A stretch of 55,658 nucleotides of DNA from Nitrospirota bacterium (GCA_029858285.1 JAOUFN010000017.1:1-55658); one strand, 5' to 3'. Positions 17,208 to 29,957 are shown, counted from the stretch's first letter. Notes: generated by a model not told the origin, from the sequence alone. Translations and numbers: made by a program.

Positions 17208-18191
17208 ATGGCGCCACAACCCCCGGAGACGGGCCCCGTTTTGGACAAGATTGCGCGCGTGACCCCCTTGCTTCCGCCTAACACCCCGACCTCCACCCTT
17301 ACCGCCCCGCCCCCACAATCCGCCTTGTTCGCATGGCTCGCGCGGCCCGCAGGGCTCCGCTGGCGGCAAGGTCTGGTGTGTCTGCTGGCGCTGGCGGCGT
17401 TGACCGTATCCATACTGCTCACCCCTGCCCGGTCTGCGGCTGCGGACAAGGAAAAACTCTCCGCCGCCGACATCTTCGCCCGCTCGCAGGCCGTGAATCC
17501 GGGCAACGACCAGCAGTCCAAGCTGACCCTCATCATCTCCGACGCCGACGGCAACACCCGCAAGGCGATCATCAAGCGCTACTGGAAGAACTACCACGGC
17601 AAGGACAACGTCGAGGCCAAGGTACTGCTGTTCCACGAATACCCGCCGGAGAGCCGGGGCACCGCGTTCATGGTGTGGACCTATACCCCGGCCAGCGGGC
17701 TGCCGCCGGACCAGTGGCTCTACCTCCCCATCCTGCGCAAGGTGACCAAATTGCCGGTGCAGGCAGAAGAAAACATTCAGGGCTCCGACCTGCGCGGCTC
17801 CGACATGGACCCGCGGCCCGTCGGCGTGGACCGCCATACCCTGGTGCGCGAGGAAAACATCGGCACCCAGCGCTACTACGTGGTGGAATCGGAGCCGGTC
17901 AAACCCGAAAAAGGCTACGCCTACAGCAAGGTGGTGCGCTGGATCTCGGCCGATAATTTCCTGATCGACAAGGTTGATTACTTTGGCCTCGACGGCAGGC
18001 TGCTCAAGAAGCAGACCATCTCCTGGAGCCAGGTGGGAGACGCGTGGGTGTGGCGCAAGGTGGTGATCGCCAACGTGCAGACCGGCTCCAAAACCACCCT
18101 CAACCTGTCAGATGTGCAGGTGAACCAAGGGCTTAACGACGCCCGCTTCACCGAACGCACGATGCAACGCGGCGCCGAGGCGCTGCGCTGA
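17208..18191 (+). CDS. Outer-membrane lipoprotein-sorting (LolA-like fold) protein
   Basis: This 327-residue protein has a long N-terminal region containing a signal anchor (~55-80, [16 protein letters not shown]) and then a domain of the LolA-like family (Pfam LolA_like/TP0789 type). Landmarks are [21 protein letters not shown], a [20 protein letters not shown] stretch, [15 protein letters not shown] and [12 protein letters not shown]. Such periplasmic proteins often accompany RND-type or lipid transport systems, but no transporter is adjacent. The next gene, a sensor, begins ~20 bases after it, so the two are co-transcribed. A start downstream of 17208 is possible because no ribosome-binding site is visible. 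Confidence 0.8.
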   Translation: MAPQPPETGPVLDKIARVTPLLPPNTPTSTLTAPPPQSALFAWLARPAGLRWRQGLVCLLALAALTVSILLTPARSAAADKEKLSAADIFARSQAVNPGNDQQSKLTLIISDADGNTRKAIIKRYWKNYHGKDNVEAKVLLFHEYPPESRGTAFMVWTYTPASGLPPDQWLYLPILRKVTKLPVQAEENIQGSDLRGSDMDPRPVGVDRHTLVREENIGTQRYYVVESEPVKPEKGYAYSKVVRWISADNFLIDKVDYFGLDGRLLKKQTISWSQVGDAWVWRKVVIANVQTGSKTTLNLSDVQVNQGLNDARFTERTMQRGAEALR

Positions 18192-18210
18192 CCGCACCCG
18201 ATTGAAGGCC

Positions 18211-19968
18211 ATGGGACGGCTGTTTACCAAAAGCGGATTTCAGCAGCGGGTGGTCACCAACATCCTGCTGGTGGGCATGGTTTCGGTTGCCTTCGGGTTG
18301 CTGTCGGTCTATTTCTTTGGCCGCGCCGCCCTCGAAAAAACCATCGGCGATACCTACGCCAAGCTGGCCGAGGTCACCGCCACCAACCTGGAGAAGGAAA
18401 TCGGTCGCCATGCCGAGGAGGCCCGGGTCCTTTCCCTGGCCAACGTCATTGTGCAGGTGGTGGCGGAGTCGAACATCTCCTACGAGGGGCTGCCCACCAA
18501 AGAGGTGGAGCGCCAGCTCCGCACCGTGGAAGAGCGCTGGAGCCAGCAGCAGGGGGTGGACGCCTACCTGCACGCGGTGCTCACCAACTCCGCCACCGAG
18601 TATCTGAAACGTTTCGACAATCACGACGCCGACCATACCGGACACATGGTGATCATGGCCGTGGACGCGCACGGCGCCGTGGTCGCCGCCACCCGCCGCC
18701 CGGACCATTACGATTTTTCCGCCTCCGCCTGGTGGCGCACCACCATGGCTTCCGGCAATACCTTCTTCAGCGACATTGAACGCTCGGAAGCCGAAAATAC
18801 CTATACCTTTTCCGTCGCCTACCCGATCCGCAACCGTGACCGGGTGATCGGCGTGCTGTACATGCGCCACGACGCCCCATCGCTGTTCCGCGTGGTTACC
18901 GACGTCAAGGTGGCGCAGACCGCCCACACCATGCTGGTCAGCTCCGACGGGTTGATCCTGTTCTGCCCCGTGCTGCCCATCAAAAGCCACAACCTGGCCC
19001 CGCATCTGCAAACCCTGGTGCTGAAGGAATCGTCCGGCTGGGTCGCCAGCGTCGAGGATGTTCATTATCCGGGCCGCCTGGCCATCAACGGTTTTTCCCC
19101 GGTGACCTTCACCTTCGGCTCCGGAACCGAAAATTTCGGCGGCAAGCAGTGGTATGTGGTGACCAGCCAGGACCCCGGCGAGGCGTTTGCACCCATCTAC
19201 GACCTGCTCAAATGGGTGGCGCTCACCGGCTTGTTGGGGGCCATCATCATCGCGGTGATGGGCTCCATCGTCGCGCGCCGCATCATCCAACCCATCCGCG
19301 TGCTGCAGGACGGCGTGGAGCGGATCGCCGCAGGCAACCTCGATCACACCATCCGGGTGGACACCAAGGACGAGATCGCCGATCTGGCCACGGCCTTCAA
19401 CCAGATGGGGGAAAAGCTCAAGGCGTCCTATTCCGGTCTGGAAGCCAAGATTGCAGAGCGTACCCGCGAACTGGAGACCAAGAACCGCGAACTCTACGCC
19501 CTTTATACCATTGTCTCTACCATCAACCGCGCTGCGCCCACCCCTGCCGGGTACACCGATGCCCTGACCAAGATCATGGTCACCCTGCGCATCGACGCCA
19601 TCAGCCTGTCGATCCTCTCCGGCGACAACCGTACGGCTCGCTACGGCGCGCCAAAGGAACTGGCGGCCACCGCACTGCGCGCCCTCGACACCCTGGACAA
19701 GAGCCTGATCGATAGCGGCGAAACCTCCCCCCTGATCATCGAAGACCTGCGCGGCAACCCGCGCTACAACCTGCTGGAGCGCGACCTGGGCCACCTGGGG
19801 GTGACCTGTGTGCCGGTAATGGGCAAAGCCCGCCAGGTCGGGATGCTGCACCTGCTCAACCGGGAGCCGCGCCTCTACACCTCTACCGAGCGCACCCTGA
19901 TCCAGTCCATTGCCAACCAGTTGGGCACCAGCATCGACGCACTGAACGCCAGCAAGAACCCGGCCTGA
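18211..19968 (+). CDS. Membrane sensor: dCache, HAMP, coiled coil and GAF, without output domain
   Basis: This protein of about 585 residues starts at ATG 18211 (TTG 18202 is an alternative). The order is: membrane segment (~12-35), large periplasmic dCache-type ligand domain (~40-330; WWRTTMASGNTFFSDIE and VSSDGLILFCPV are typical), second membrane segment (~337-355), HAMP (RIIQPIRVLQDGVERIAAGNLDHTI), a coiled coil (SGLEAKIAERTRELETKNRELYAL) and a GAF domain (~430-580). No histidine kinase, GGDEF, EAL or methyl-accepting domain follows; the protein ends after GAF. It may signal through a partner protein or through oligomer state. Confidence 0.82.
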   Translation: MGRLFTKSGFQQRVVTNILLVGMVSVAFGLLSVYFFGRAALEKTIGDTYAKLAEVTATNLEKEIGRHAEEARVLSLANVIVQVVAESNISYEGLPTKEVERQLRTVEERWSQQQGVDAYLHAVLTNSATEYLKRFDNHDADHTGHMVIMAVDAHGAVVAATRRPDHYDFSASAWWRTTMASGNTFFSDIERSEAENTYTFSVAYPIRNRDRVIGVLYMRHDAPSLFRVVTDVKVAQTAHTMLVSSDGLILFCPVLPIKSHNLAPHLQTLVLKESSGWVASVEDVHYPGRLAINGFSPVTFTFGSGTENFGGKQWYVVTSQDPGEAFAPIYDLLKWVALTGLLGAIIIAVMGSIVARRIIQPIRVLQDGVERIAAGNLDHTIRVDTKDEIADLATAFNQMGEKLKASYSGLEAKIAERTRELETKNRELYALYTIVSTINRAAPTPAGYTDALTKIMVTLRIDAISLSILSGDNRTARYGAPKELAATALRALDTLDKSLIDSGETSPLIIEDLRGNPRYNLLERDLGHLGVTCVPVMGKARQVGMLHLLNREPRLYTSTERTLIQSIANQLGTSIDALNASKNPA

Positions 19969-20111
19969 CAGGCCGGAAGCAGGTGGTCGGAAAAACCCGA
20001 CTGGAAAAACGCCCGGAAGATCGACACGCACCCGGCCAGGCAGGCACACCCGCCCGGACAGTCTTCCCCGTAATCAATTGAAATACACCCGGCGGAGCCG
20101 CCGCGTGGCGA
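19969..20111. other. Convergent spacer between sensor gene and tldD
   Basis: This 143-base spacer includes a small hairpin (GTCGG/CCGAC around 19987-20002, with an A-rich loop) that may contribute to termination of the plus-strand operon. No gene seen. Confidence 0.4.
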
Positions 20112-21557
20112 TCAGGCGGCGGTACCGCCGACGGTAATGGCATCCAGGCGGATGGTGGGCATACCCACCCCCACCGGCACGCTTTGCCCTTCCTTGCCAC
20201 AGGTGCCGATACCGGAATCAAGCGCCAGGTCGCTGCCCACCGCCGACACGCGGGTGAGAGCGTCCGGGCCGTTGCCGATCAGGGTCGCCCCCTTCACCGG
20301 TCGGGTAATTTTGCCGTCCTCGATCAGGTACGCCTCGCTGGCGGAAAACACGAACTTGCCGTTGGTGATGTCCACCTGACCACCACCGAAGGACACCGCA
20401 TACAGCCCGCGCCGCACCCCGCGGATAATCTCCTCCGGAGGGGTGGTTCCCGCCTCCATGAAGGTGTTGGTCATGCGCGGCATGGGCGCGTGGGCGTAAG
20501 ACTCGCGGCGGCCGTTGCCGGTCAGGGGAGCGCCCAGGAGGCGGGCGTTCATGCGGTCGTTGATATAGCCCTTGAGGATGCCGTTCTCGATCAGCACGGT
20601 GCGCGAGGTGGGGGTGCCCTCGTCGTCCACGTTCAGGGAACCGCGCCGCCCCAGCAGGGTGCCGTCGTCCACCACGGTGCACAGTTCGCTGGCCACGCGC
20701 TTGCCGATCATGCCGGAGAAGGCCGACACGCCCTTGCGGTTGAAATCGGCCTCCAGCCCGTGCCCCACCGCCTCGTGCAGCAAAATACCGGGCCAGCCGG
20801 AGCCAAGCACCACGTCCATGGTGCCCGCCGGGGCTTCCACTGCCTCCAGGTTGACCAACGCCTGGCGCGCCGCCTCGCGGGCGTAGTGACCAAAGCCGGA
20901 GTCCCGGGTGAATTCGCCGAACTCGCCGCGCCCGCCGCCGCCGTGGCTGCCGATCTGGCGGTTGCTGCCATCCTGGGCCACACAGGTGACGCTGAGGCGC
21001 GACAGCGGTTGCACGTCACCCACCACCAGCCCGTCGGAGGTAGCCACCAGCACCACCTTGTACTGGCTGGTGAAGGAGGCCATGACGTTGACGATACGCG
21101 GGTCATGGGCGCGGGCCACGCGGTCCACCTCGCGCAGCAGCGCCACCTTGTCGGCCACCGCCACTTCGCTGGGGGGAACGTTTACCGGGTACAGGTTGTG
21201 GGGCTTGCCGGGCGTGGTGTTCACCGCCGCAGGCGCGCTGGCACTGCCGGAATCGGCAATGGCGCGGGCGGTGCGGGCGGCGTGCTCCAGCGCGTGCAGG
21301 GTGATGTCATCGGAATAGGCGTAACCGGCCTTGTCCCCCGCCACGCCGCGCACCCCCGCCCCCTGGGAAATGTTGCGCGAGGCGCGCTTGACGATGCCCT
21401 CCTCCATGCTGACCGACTCCGAGAAGGTGTGCTCGAAGTAGATATCCGCATAGTCGATGGGGCCGCCCAGGATGTGGGACAGAACACCGTCCACCTTGTG
21501 GGTGGTCAGTTCGTTGGCGTCCAGAAGCAGGCGCCGGGGATCGGGAATCAGGTGCAT
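20112..21557 (-). CDS. tldD: Metalloprotease TldD
   Basis: This 481-residue protein belongs to the TldD/PmbA family. It has the zinc-binding motif HEAVGH (H261, E262, H266) in GWPGILLHEAVGHGLEAD and the C-terminal glycine-rich domain ending in a conserved SGIGTCGKEGQSVPVGVGMPT region. TldD with TldE digests unfolded peptides and matures some modified peptides. TldE (PmbA) is not in the window. The upstream promoter is strong and gives a ~57-base leader. Confidence 0.95.
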   Translation of the reverse strand: MHLIPDPRRLLLDANELTTHKVDGVLSHILGGPIDYADIYFEHTFSESVSMEEGIVKRASRNISQGAGVRGVAGDKAGYAYSDDITLHALEHAARTARAIADSGSASAPAAVNTTPGKPHNLYPVNVPPSEVAVADKVALLREVDRVARAHDPRIVNVMASFTSQYKVVLVATSDGLVVGDVQPLSRLSVTCVAQDGSNRQIGSHGGGGRGEFGEFTRDSGFGHYAREAARQALVNLEAVEAPAGTMDVVLGSGWPGILLHEAVGHGLEADFNRKGVSAFSGMIGKRVASELCTVVDDGTLLGRRGSLNVDDEGTPTSRTVLIENGILKGYINDRMNARLLGAPLTGNGRRESYAHAPMPRMTNTFMEAGTTPPEEIIRGVRRGLYAVSFGGGQVDITNGKFVFSASEAYLIEDGKITRPVKGATLIGNGPDALTRVSAVGSDLALDSGIGTCGKEGQSVPVGVGMPTIRLDAITVGGTAA

Positions 21558-21620
21558 GGTTTTTTTATGCTTTGCCGGTCGTTGGAGGGGGTGAATCGGG
21601 CGGAAAGGGCACGCTTTGCG

Positions 21621-21649
21621 AGTATACGGCTCTCCCGGAGGGGGGTCAA
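21621..21649 (-). promoter_or_regulatory. Sigma70-type promoter of tldD
   Basis: On the minus strand TTGACC (21644-21649) and TATACT (21621-21626) are separated by 17 bases, five of six matches in each box. The start site would be near 21614. Confidence 0.75.
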
Positions 21650-21679
21650 ACGGCGGGCAGGGAGATCACACACCCCGCG

Positions 21680-22036
21680 TTACTCCGTGCCGGGCTCTCC
21701 CCGGTCCCGCAGGTCGTCCACGTCCACCAGTTGTCCCATGCCCTGCACCTTGCGCACCAGCAGGCGGAAGCGCTCGACTTCCACCACTTCCACCAGCACC
21801 CGCGGGGCGATGGCTTCACCCTCGCTACAGGCTGCGTAGCCCGCGCCGTTGATGCGCACCACGCCGCCATGGCGGCCACAGGACTCCGTCACCACGCCGC
21901 GCTTGCCCACCTGACCCTGCAATTCGGCCAGCACTTCCTTGCGGCGTTGGCTCTCCCCGCGCAGGCGCACGAACATGTAGACGATCAGGCCGGCCATGCC
22001 CACCAGCAGCAGCAAACGCACCATGGCCACTACCAC
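21680..22036 (-). CDS. Small NfeD-like membrane protein
   Basis: This 118-residue protein has one N-terminal membrane helix (VRLLLLVGMAGLIVYMFV) and a C-terminal beta domain (GKRGVVTESCGRHGGVVRINGAGYAACSEG..., then VLVEVVEVERFRLLVRKV). The glycine and hydrophobic spacing matches the OB-fold domain of NfeD proteins, which partner with SPFH/stomatin proteins or membrane proteases. None of those is adjacent. GTG 22036 is preferred because GGGGGGA lies seven bases upstream. It begins 14 bases after the metH stop and so shares its transcript. Confidence 0.6.
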   Translation of the reverse strand: MVVAMVRLLLLVGMAGLIVYMFVRLRGESQRRKEVLAELQGQVGKRGVVTESCGRHGGVVRINGAGYAACSEGEAIAPRVLVEVVEVERFRLLVRKVQGMGQLVDVDDLRDRGEPGTE

Positions 22037-22049
22037 GCTGGTATCCCCC

Positions 22050-25610
<3,561 letters not shown>

Positions 25611-25621
25611 GGCAAGGGCCC

Positions 25622-25627
25622 ATTATA
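25622..25627 (-). promoter_or_regulatory. -10 box immediately upstream of metH
   Basis: A perfect TATAAT on the minus strand lies 11 bases before the metH ATG, so the transcript would have a leader of about five bases. No good -35 box is found at 16-18 bases. No cobalamin or SAH riboswitch fits in this space. Confidence 0.5.
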
Positions 25628-25715
25628 GCCGAAGCCCCGGCCATTGGGCAGCCGGTAACGGCGGGTTTCGGGCGCGCAACATCCCAGCGCCCCCCTACAG
25701 ATGTTTCGGACCGGT

Positions 25716-26183
25716 TTACAGCCCCCGGAGCATATTCAGTGTGGTGATGGCCAGGCCGTTGTCGGGAAATTCCCGGTGCACGCGCTCGTAAATGCCCACG
25801 GCCTCCGGCGTGCGGCCGATCTGACTGTAGCAGAAGGCCACGTTCAGCAGGGCCATTTCCCGATACGACATGCCGGAATTGGACAGCAGCACCACCGAGC
25901 GCCAGCGGTCGATCCACGGATGCCGTTCCATGAAGGCATGGGCCGCCTCGAAGCGCGGGATGGCTTCGGCAAAGCGTTTTTTGCGTACCAGCCGGATACC
26001 AAGGCGGTGATCGCGGGTGAGAAGTTCGCGTGACAGCAGCATCCACACCATCATGCCACCCCAGCCAACCAGCATGGCGGGCCAGATGAGCGGCTCCCTA
26101 ACCAGAAACGGAATGGCTCCGAATCCTGCCGTCAAAAGCGCATAAAACGGCCACGCTTTGCGGAAAGCGACCGAGTACACCAT
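25716..26183 (-). CDS. Small TPR-containing membrane protein of unknown function
   Basis: This 155-residue protein starts at ATG 26183; the long upstream extension of this frame is antisense to dapE and was rejected. Two hydrophobic helices (FYALLTAGFGAIPFLV and LIWPAMLVGWGGMMVWMLL) are followed by a cytoplasmic helical region with one or two tetratricopeptide-like units (HRLGIRLVRKKRFAEAIPRFEAAH and MALLNVAFCYSQIGRTPEAVGIYERV). I do not recognise a named family. It is divergent from dapE and ~105 bases upstream of metH in the same direction. Confidence 0.65.
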   Translation of the reverse strand: MVYSVAFRKAWPFYALLTAGFGAIPFLVREPLIWPAMLVGWGGMMVWMLLSRELLTRDHRLGIRLVRKKRFAEAIPRFEAAHAFMERHPWIDRWRSVVLLSNSGMSYREMALLNVAFCYSQIGRTPEAVGIYERVHREFPDNGLAITTLNMLRGL

Positions 26184-26279
26184 GGGAACTGTCCAGGTCA
26201 CTTCCTCTTGTCGGCGACCGCGCCGGGGGCGACAAGGCGAAGCTGTCGCATGGAGTGGGCCCAGAACTGGTTGTGCGGA

Positions 26280-26309
26280 TTGACCACCCCCCCGATAGCT
26301 GCCTATGCT
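26280..26309 (+). promoter_or_regulatory. Promoter of dapE giving a near-leaderless mRNA
   Basis: TTGACC (26280-26285) and TATGCT (26304-26309) are 18 bases apart. The predicted start near 26316 is about three bases from the ATG at 26319, and there is no Shine-Dalgarno sequence. Confidence 0.6.
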
Positions 26310-26318
26310 TCCCCGGTC

Positions 26319-27464
26319 ATGGCACACCCCCCACACCACTCCCCGCTGGATCTGGCCCGCGAACTGATCGCGGCCGCCTCCGTCACCCCCCGCGACGAAG
26401 GGTGTCAGGCCATCCTTACCGGACGACTGGCGCACATGGGGTTCCGCGTGCGCGATATGTCCGCCCACGGCATCGCCAATTTCTTTGCGCGGCGCGGCAA
26501 CGCACGTCCGATGATCTGCTTTGCCGGACACACCGACGTGGTAGCCCCCGGCCCACTGTCCGACTGGACCCATCCGCCGTTCTCCCCCACCGTGACGGAC
26601 GGTGTGCTCTACGGTCGGGGCGCCGCAGACATGAAGGGGGCCATCGCCGCCGCCCTGTGCGCCGTGGAGGCATTTTTGGCCATGTACCCGAATCCCCCCG
26701 GCTCGATTGCCTTTTTGATCACCGGCGACGAGGAGGGAGACGCCATCCACGGCACCCGACACATGGTGGAACAGCTCGCGGCGGAGGGCGAGATGCCCGA
26801 TTTCTGCATCGTCGGCGAGCCTTCGTCCACCGAAACCCTGGGGGACACCATCAAGCACGGTCGCCGGGGATCCGTGTCCGGCTCGCTGACGGTGTACGGG
26901 GTGCAGGGGCACGTAGCTTTTCCGGAGCGAGCCGACAACCCCATTCACCGCAGCATGGCGGCGCTGGATGACCTGGCCCGGCACGGCTTCGACGACGGCA
27001 ACGCGGATTTTCAGCCCACCCGCCTGCAAATGACCGACATCCGCTCCGGGGTGGGGGCGTCCAACGTGATTCCGGGACACCTTGTGGCCCAGTTCAACCT
27101 GCGCTTTTCCCCTGCCTCCACTCCCGAGTCCATCGACCTTGCGGTGCGCGGCATTCTGGACCATCACCGTCTCAAGTACGAGTTGACCTGGCTGTTGTCC
27201 GGCCTGCCGTTCGTGACCGGCCCCGGTCGGCTCACCGAGGCCATGGGCGAGGCGGTCCGGGCGGTGACCGGCAAAAAACCCACCCTGTCCACCACCGGCG
27301 GCACCTCGGACGCCCGTTTCATTGCCCCCCACGGGGTTCAAGTGGCGGAACTGGGGCTGCTCAACACCACCATCCACAAAGTGGACGAGTGCGTTGCAGT
27401 GGCCGATCTGGAGCGGCTGACGGAAATTTATGTCGGCGTGCTGGAGCGGCTGCTACCGGGCTAG
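26319..27464 (+). CDS. dapE: Succinyl-diaminopimelate desuccinylase
   Basis: This 381-residue M20-family zinc enzyme starts at ATG 26319 (MAHPPHHSPLDLARELI). Metal-binding and catalytic landmarks are FAGHTDVVAPG (His and catalytic Asp), RGAADMKGA, ITGDEEGDAIHGT (catalytic Glu pair), CIVGEPSST and the C-terminal TTGGTSDARFI and TTIHKVDE. It releases LL-diaminopimelate and succinate in lysine and peptidoglycan synthesis. Its stop codon overlaps that of the convergent methyltransferase gene at a shared CTAG. Confidence 0.95.
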   Translation: MAHPPHHSPLDLARELIAAASVTPRDEGCQAILTGRLAHMGFRVRDMSAHGIANFFARRGNARPMICFAGHTDVVAPGPLSDWTHPPFSPTVTDGVLYGRGAADMKGAIAAALCAVEAFLAMYPNPPGSIAFLITGDEEGDAIHGTRHMVEQLAAEGEMPDFCIVGEPSSTETLGDTIKHGRRGSVSGSLTVYGVQGHVAFPERADNPIHRSMAALDDLARHGFDDGNADFQPTRLQMTDIRSGVGASNVIPGHLVAQFNLRFSPASTPESIDLAVRGILDHHRLKYELTWLLSGLPFVTGPGRLTEAMGEAVRAVTGKKPTLSTTGGTSDARFIAPHGVQVAELGLLNTTIHKVDECVAVADLERLTEIYVGVLERLLPG

Positions 27465-28984
27465 GACTTCTTTTTTGGCTTCGGCTTGGTCGGCCTGGCG
27501 GGTCTCGCGGGCGGCTTCGGTTTCGCAGGTTTCGCAGGTTTCGCAGGTTTCGCAGGCTTGGCAGGCTTGGCAGGTTTCGCAGGCTTGGCAGCCTTGGCAG
27601 GCTTGGCAGATTTGGCAGCCTTGGCTTTCGCGGGCGGTTTCGGTTTGGCGGGCCGGGGCAACTTCGCGGGCAACCGGTCGCCGTGCAGCACCTCCACCGT
27701 GGCGGGCACCGACCTGTGGCGCAGCAGCATGGCGTCCGCCAAGGCAAAGCGCTCGTACACCGGGCGCCAGTCGTCCAGCAACTCCCGGTCCGTGGGCGTA
27801 TTTTTTCCCTTGCCGCGAATGCGCGCAAAAACCTCCCCCAGGGTGGCATTGCCGTCCAGGTGGCTGAAGATCGACGCGGTGTAGCGGCCCGGGGTGAACG
27901 GGAACGAACAGTCGGCGGCGTTGATGTTCACGTTCTTGCCGGGGTTGCGCAACAGGTGGTCCGCCAGCGCCCGGTGGGTGTCGGGATCGGGGAAATCCAC
28001 CAGAAACGGAATATTGTCCAGATCGCCGATGAGGGCCTTGCGGTCCGCCTCCGGCGCGGCATAGACGTGTTGACGGGTGAGGGTACCGCAGAGCAGTTCT
28101 ACCGCCGCACGCCGCTCCGGCAGCGGGAGTTTTTGCATTTTTTCCAGAAGCGCCGGCACTTTCCTGATCCAGGTTTCCGGCTCCAGCATCACCCGTTCCC
28201 GCGCCCAGGCATAATCCAGTAGCGCCAGACCGTTACGCTCCAGAAACGCGTAGGTTTCGGACACCGTGTAGGCACGGTCCTGCTCGTGTAGAAACAAATC
28301 GAAAATGCCCGCGTCGCCAAAGCGCTCATGATCGCTGGTGAGGTTGCCGCTGCGGCGGAACCAATTGGTGGCAGGCAGGCTCTCCAGCACCGCGCGGACG
28401 TTGGCCACCCGCGCCTCGATGCCGGTTTCGCCTTCGTTGATGAGGCGCATCAGTTCCTGCATCTGATAGACGGCGGTGCGCCCGTGACGGCCGTAGACCA
28501 TCAGCCCCAAGGCGCCTCCCGGATGCAACACCGCCTTGAGCGCCCTCAGGCCCGCGTCCGGATCCGCCAGATGGTGGAGAACGCCGGTGCAGTTGATGTA
28601 GTCAAACGGCTCAAACCCCATGGTGGGCAGGTCCAGCAGTGACCCGTGGCGCCATTCGATATTGGTCAGGCCGCGCACCTTGGCGCGCTGGCGGGCGATT
28701 TCGATGCTGGCCTCGCTGAGGTCCAGATGCACCACCCGCGCGCCAGGGTGACGGGTGAGTTGCAGCGCCAGGTAGATGGTGCCGTCGCCGGTCCCCGCCC
28801 CCGCGACCAGTGCCCGGAAATTGTCGAAATTGCGCCGCCCCCGGTAGCAGTGGTGGTTGAGGTTGCACAACCGTTCCGAGGTGGGGCGAATCAGGCGCCG
28901 GGCCTCGTCCTGAGTATCCCGGTGCGGATACGGCAGGTGTTCATACTGGTGGCGGACGTTGGGGAGGTAGTTGAGGGTATCCAT
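27461..28984 (-). CDS. SAM-dependent methyltransferase with histone H1-like Lys/Pro/Ala tail
   Basis: This 507-residue protein has a class I methyltransferase domain in residues ~45-200 (AGAGTGDGTIYLALQL as motif I, VVHLDLSEASIEIARQRAK as motif II, YINCTGVLHHLADPDAGL as motif IV). A helical C-terminal region follows (~220-445), of the type found after methyltransferases as a regulatory or TPR-like segment. The last ~65 residues are almost only Lys, Pro and Ala (repeated PAK units), like eukaryotic H1 tails and some bacterial nucleoid proteins. The tail could bind nucleic acid or another polyanion. The substrate is unknown. Confidence 0.82.
   Translation of the reverse strand: MDTLNYLPNVRHQYEHLPYPHRDTQDEARRLIRPTSERLCNLNHHCYRGRRNFDNFRALVAGAGTGDGTIYLALQLTRHPGARVVHLDLSEASIEIARQRAKVRGLTNIEWRHGSLLDLPTMGFEPFDYINCTGVLHHLADPDAGLRALKAVLHPGGALGLMVYGRHGRTAVYQMQELMRLINEGETGIEARVANVRAVLESLPATNWFRRSGNLTSDHERFGDAGIFDLFLHEQDRAYTVSETYAFLERNGLALLDYAWARERVMLEPETWIRKVPALLEKMQKLPLPERRAAVELLCGTLTRQHVYAAPEADRKALIGDLDNIPFLVDFPDPDTHRALADHLLRNPGKNVNINAADCSFPFTPGRYTASIFSHLDGNATLGEVFARIRGKGKNTPTDRELLDDWRPVYERFALADAMLLRHRSVPATVEVLHGDRLPAKLPRPAKPKPPAKAKAAKSAKPAKAAKPAKPAKPAKPAKPAKPAKPAKPKPPARPARPTKPKPKKKS
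27521..27619. repeat. Eleven 9-bp tandem repeats coding a PAK tail
   Basis: Eleven consecutive nine-base units, mainly TTTCGCAGG or CTTGGCAGG on the plus strand, encode repeated Pro-Ala-Lys on the minus strand. The first four units are identical, which suggests recent expansion by slippage. Each unit adds three residues and keeps frame. Confidence 0.9.
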
Positions 28985-29043
28985 CTTGCCGGTATCGAAG
29001 GGTGAGGACGGGACGAACCGGCGCGATCACCGGCCCCCGCCGG

Positions 29044-29049
29044 ATTATA
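29044..29049 (-). promoter_or_regulatory. -10 box of the methyltransferase gene
   Basis: A perfect TATAAT on the minus strand lies in the 67-base gap between cpdA and the methyltransferase gene, about 60 bases before its ATG. The -35 region is poor (TTACGA at 15 bases). Confidence 0.45.
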
Positions 29050-29051
29050 GC

Positions 29052-29957
29052 CTACGGGGGAAATTCGTAACGGCCCTCTCCGGCCTGTCCCCGGTATTGG
29101 GGATCCCCCGCCTCGCAGGTAAAGGCTGGCGCCACGGCCAGACGGGTAACGCCGGTGACGATGCGGCCGTCGTCCATCAGGTTCAGCCAGCGAAAACCCG
29201 GCGCGGCGGCGTCCAGGGTAAATTTCTGGCTGCCGGGAGTAAACTGGATGCAGGTGGAGGGGGACGTTAAATGCCGGATGCCCTCAAAAAATACGTCAAG
29301 CTCTTGGTGCACATGACCGAATAGTAGGGCGCGGGCGTGTGTGTGTCGCCGCATTCTTTTCAACACCTCGGCACCGTTTTCCAAACCAATGGCGTCGATC
29401 CACGGGCTGCCCACCGGCATCGGCTGGTGGTGGACACACACCAGGGCAAAATGGCGCGGATGGGCGCTCAGGGCCCACTCCAGGCGCAGCAGTTCGGCAT
29501 CTGAAACCTTTCCCCCCACCTTTCCCGCCACCCGGGAATGGAGCAACACCACCTGCCAGCGCCGGGCAAAGAACGAGCCGTCGGTGTGAATGGCCGGAAA
29601 CGGCTTCCGCACCGCCGCAGCAGCCCGGAACAGACCGTCCCGCAGGGCATCCGGATCGTCGTGGTTGCCGCACAGGGAAAAAATCCGCCCCGGCAGGTCG
29701 GCGCACGCCTCCGCCAGCCGGATGTAAGAGTCCGCCGTTTCGTCCTGGGACAAATCACCGGTGAGCAGGCAGGCGTCGGCCAGGGGATGATCCCGATGGG
29801 CGAGGGCCACCACGGCGGCGAACGTGTCCAGTGTGTTCACCCCCTTGAGGGTGCCTGCCGGGGTGGCAAACAGGTGCAAATCGGTGAGGTGCAGCAGGCG
29901 GACACCGTGCGGGCCGGATGGATGGCTGACATTGGTGCTGGCTGCGGAGGTGGACAT
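29052..29957 (-). CDS. cpdA: Metallophosphoesterase of the CpdA (3',5'-cAMP phosphodiesterase) type
   Basis: This protein of ~301 residues starts at ATG 29957 (GTG 29990 extends it without similarity). The five calcineurin-like metal-binding blocks are LTDLHLFA, LLTGDLSQDET, SLCGNHDD, CVHHQPMPVGSPWID and LFGHVHQELD. The phrase LLHLTDLHLFA followed by LKGVNTLDTF is specific to CpdA, which hydrolyses cAMP in E. coli. The true substrate in this organism is inferred. It is divergent from the pentaheme cytochrome gene. Confidence 0.85.
   Translation of the reverse strand: MSTSAASTNVSHPSGPHGVRLLHLTDLHLFATPAGTLKGVNTLDTFAAVVALAHRDHPLADACLLTGDLSQDETADSYIRLAEACADLPGRIFSLCGNHDDPDALRDGLFRAAAAVRKPFPAIHTDGSFFARRWQVVLLHSRVAGKVGGKVSDAELLRLEWALSAHPRHFALVCVHHQPMPVGSPWIDAIGLENGAEVLKRMRRHTHARALLFGHVHQELDVFFEGIRHLTSPSTCIQFTPGSQKFTLDAAAPGFRWLNLMDDGRIVTGVTRLAVAPAFTCEAGDPQYRGQAGEGRYEFPP

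Noticed and set aside
18148-20049. 633-codon open frame antisense to the sensor gene
   Set aside because: Shadow of a dCache-HAMP-GAF gene; the translation shows no family pattern.
25611-25715. Cobalamin or SAH riboswitch upstream of metH
   Set aside because: The gap is only ~105 bases, the -10 box lies 11 bases before the start, and no conserved riboswitch core is seen.
27521-27619. Possible CRISPR array
   Set aside because: Units are 9 bp with no spacers and are in coding frame for a PAK tail.
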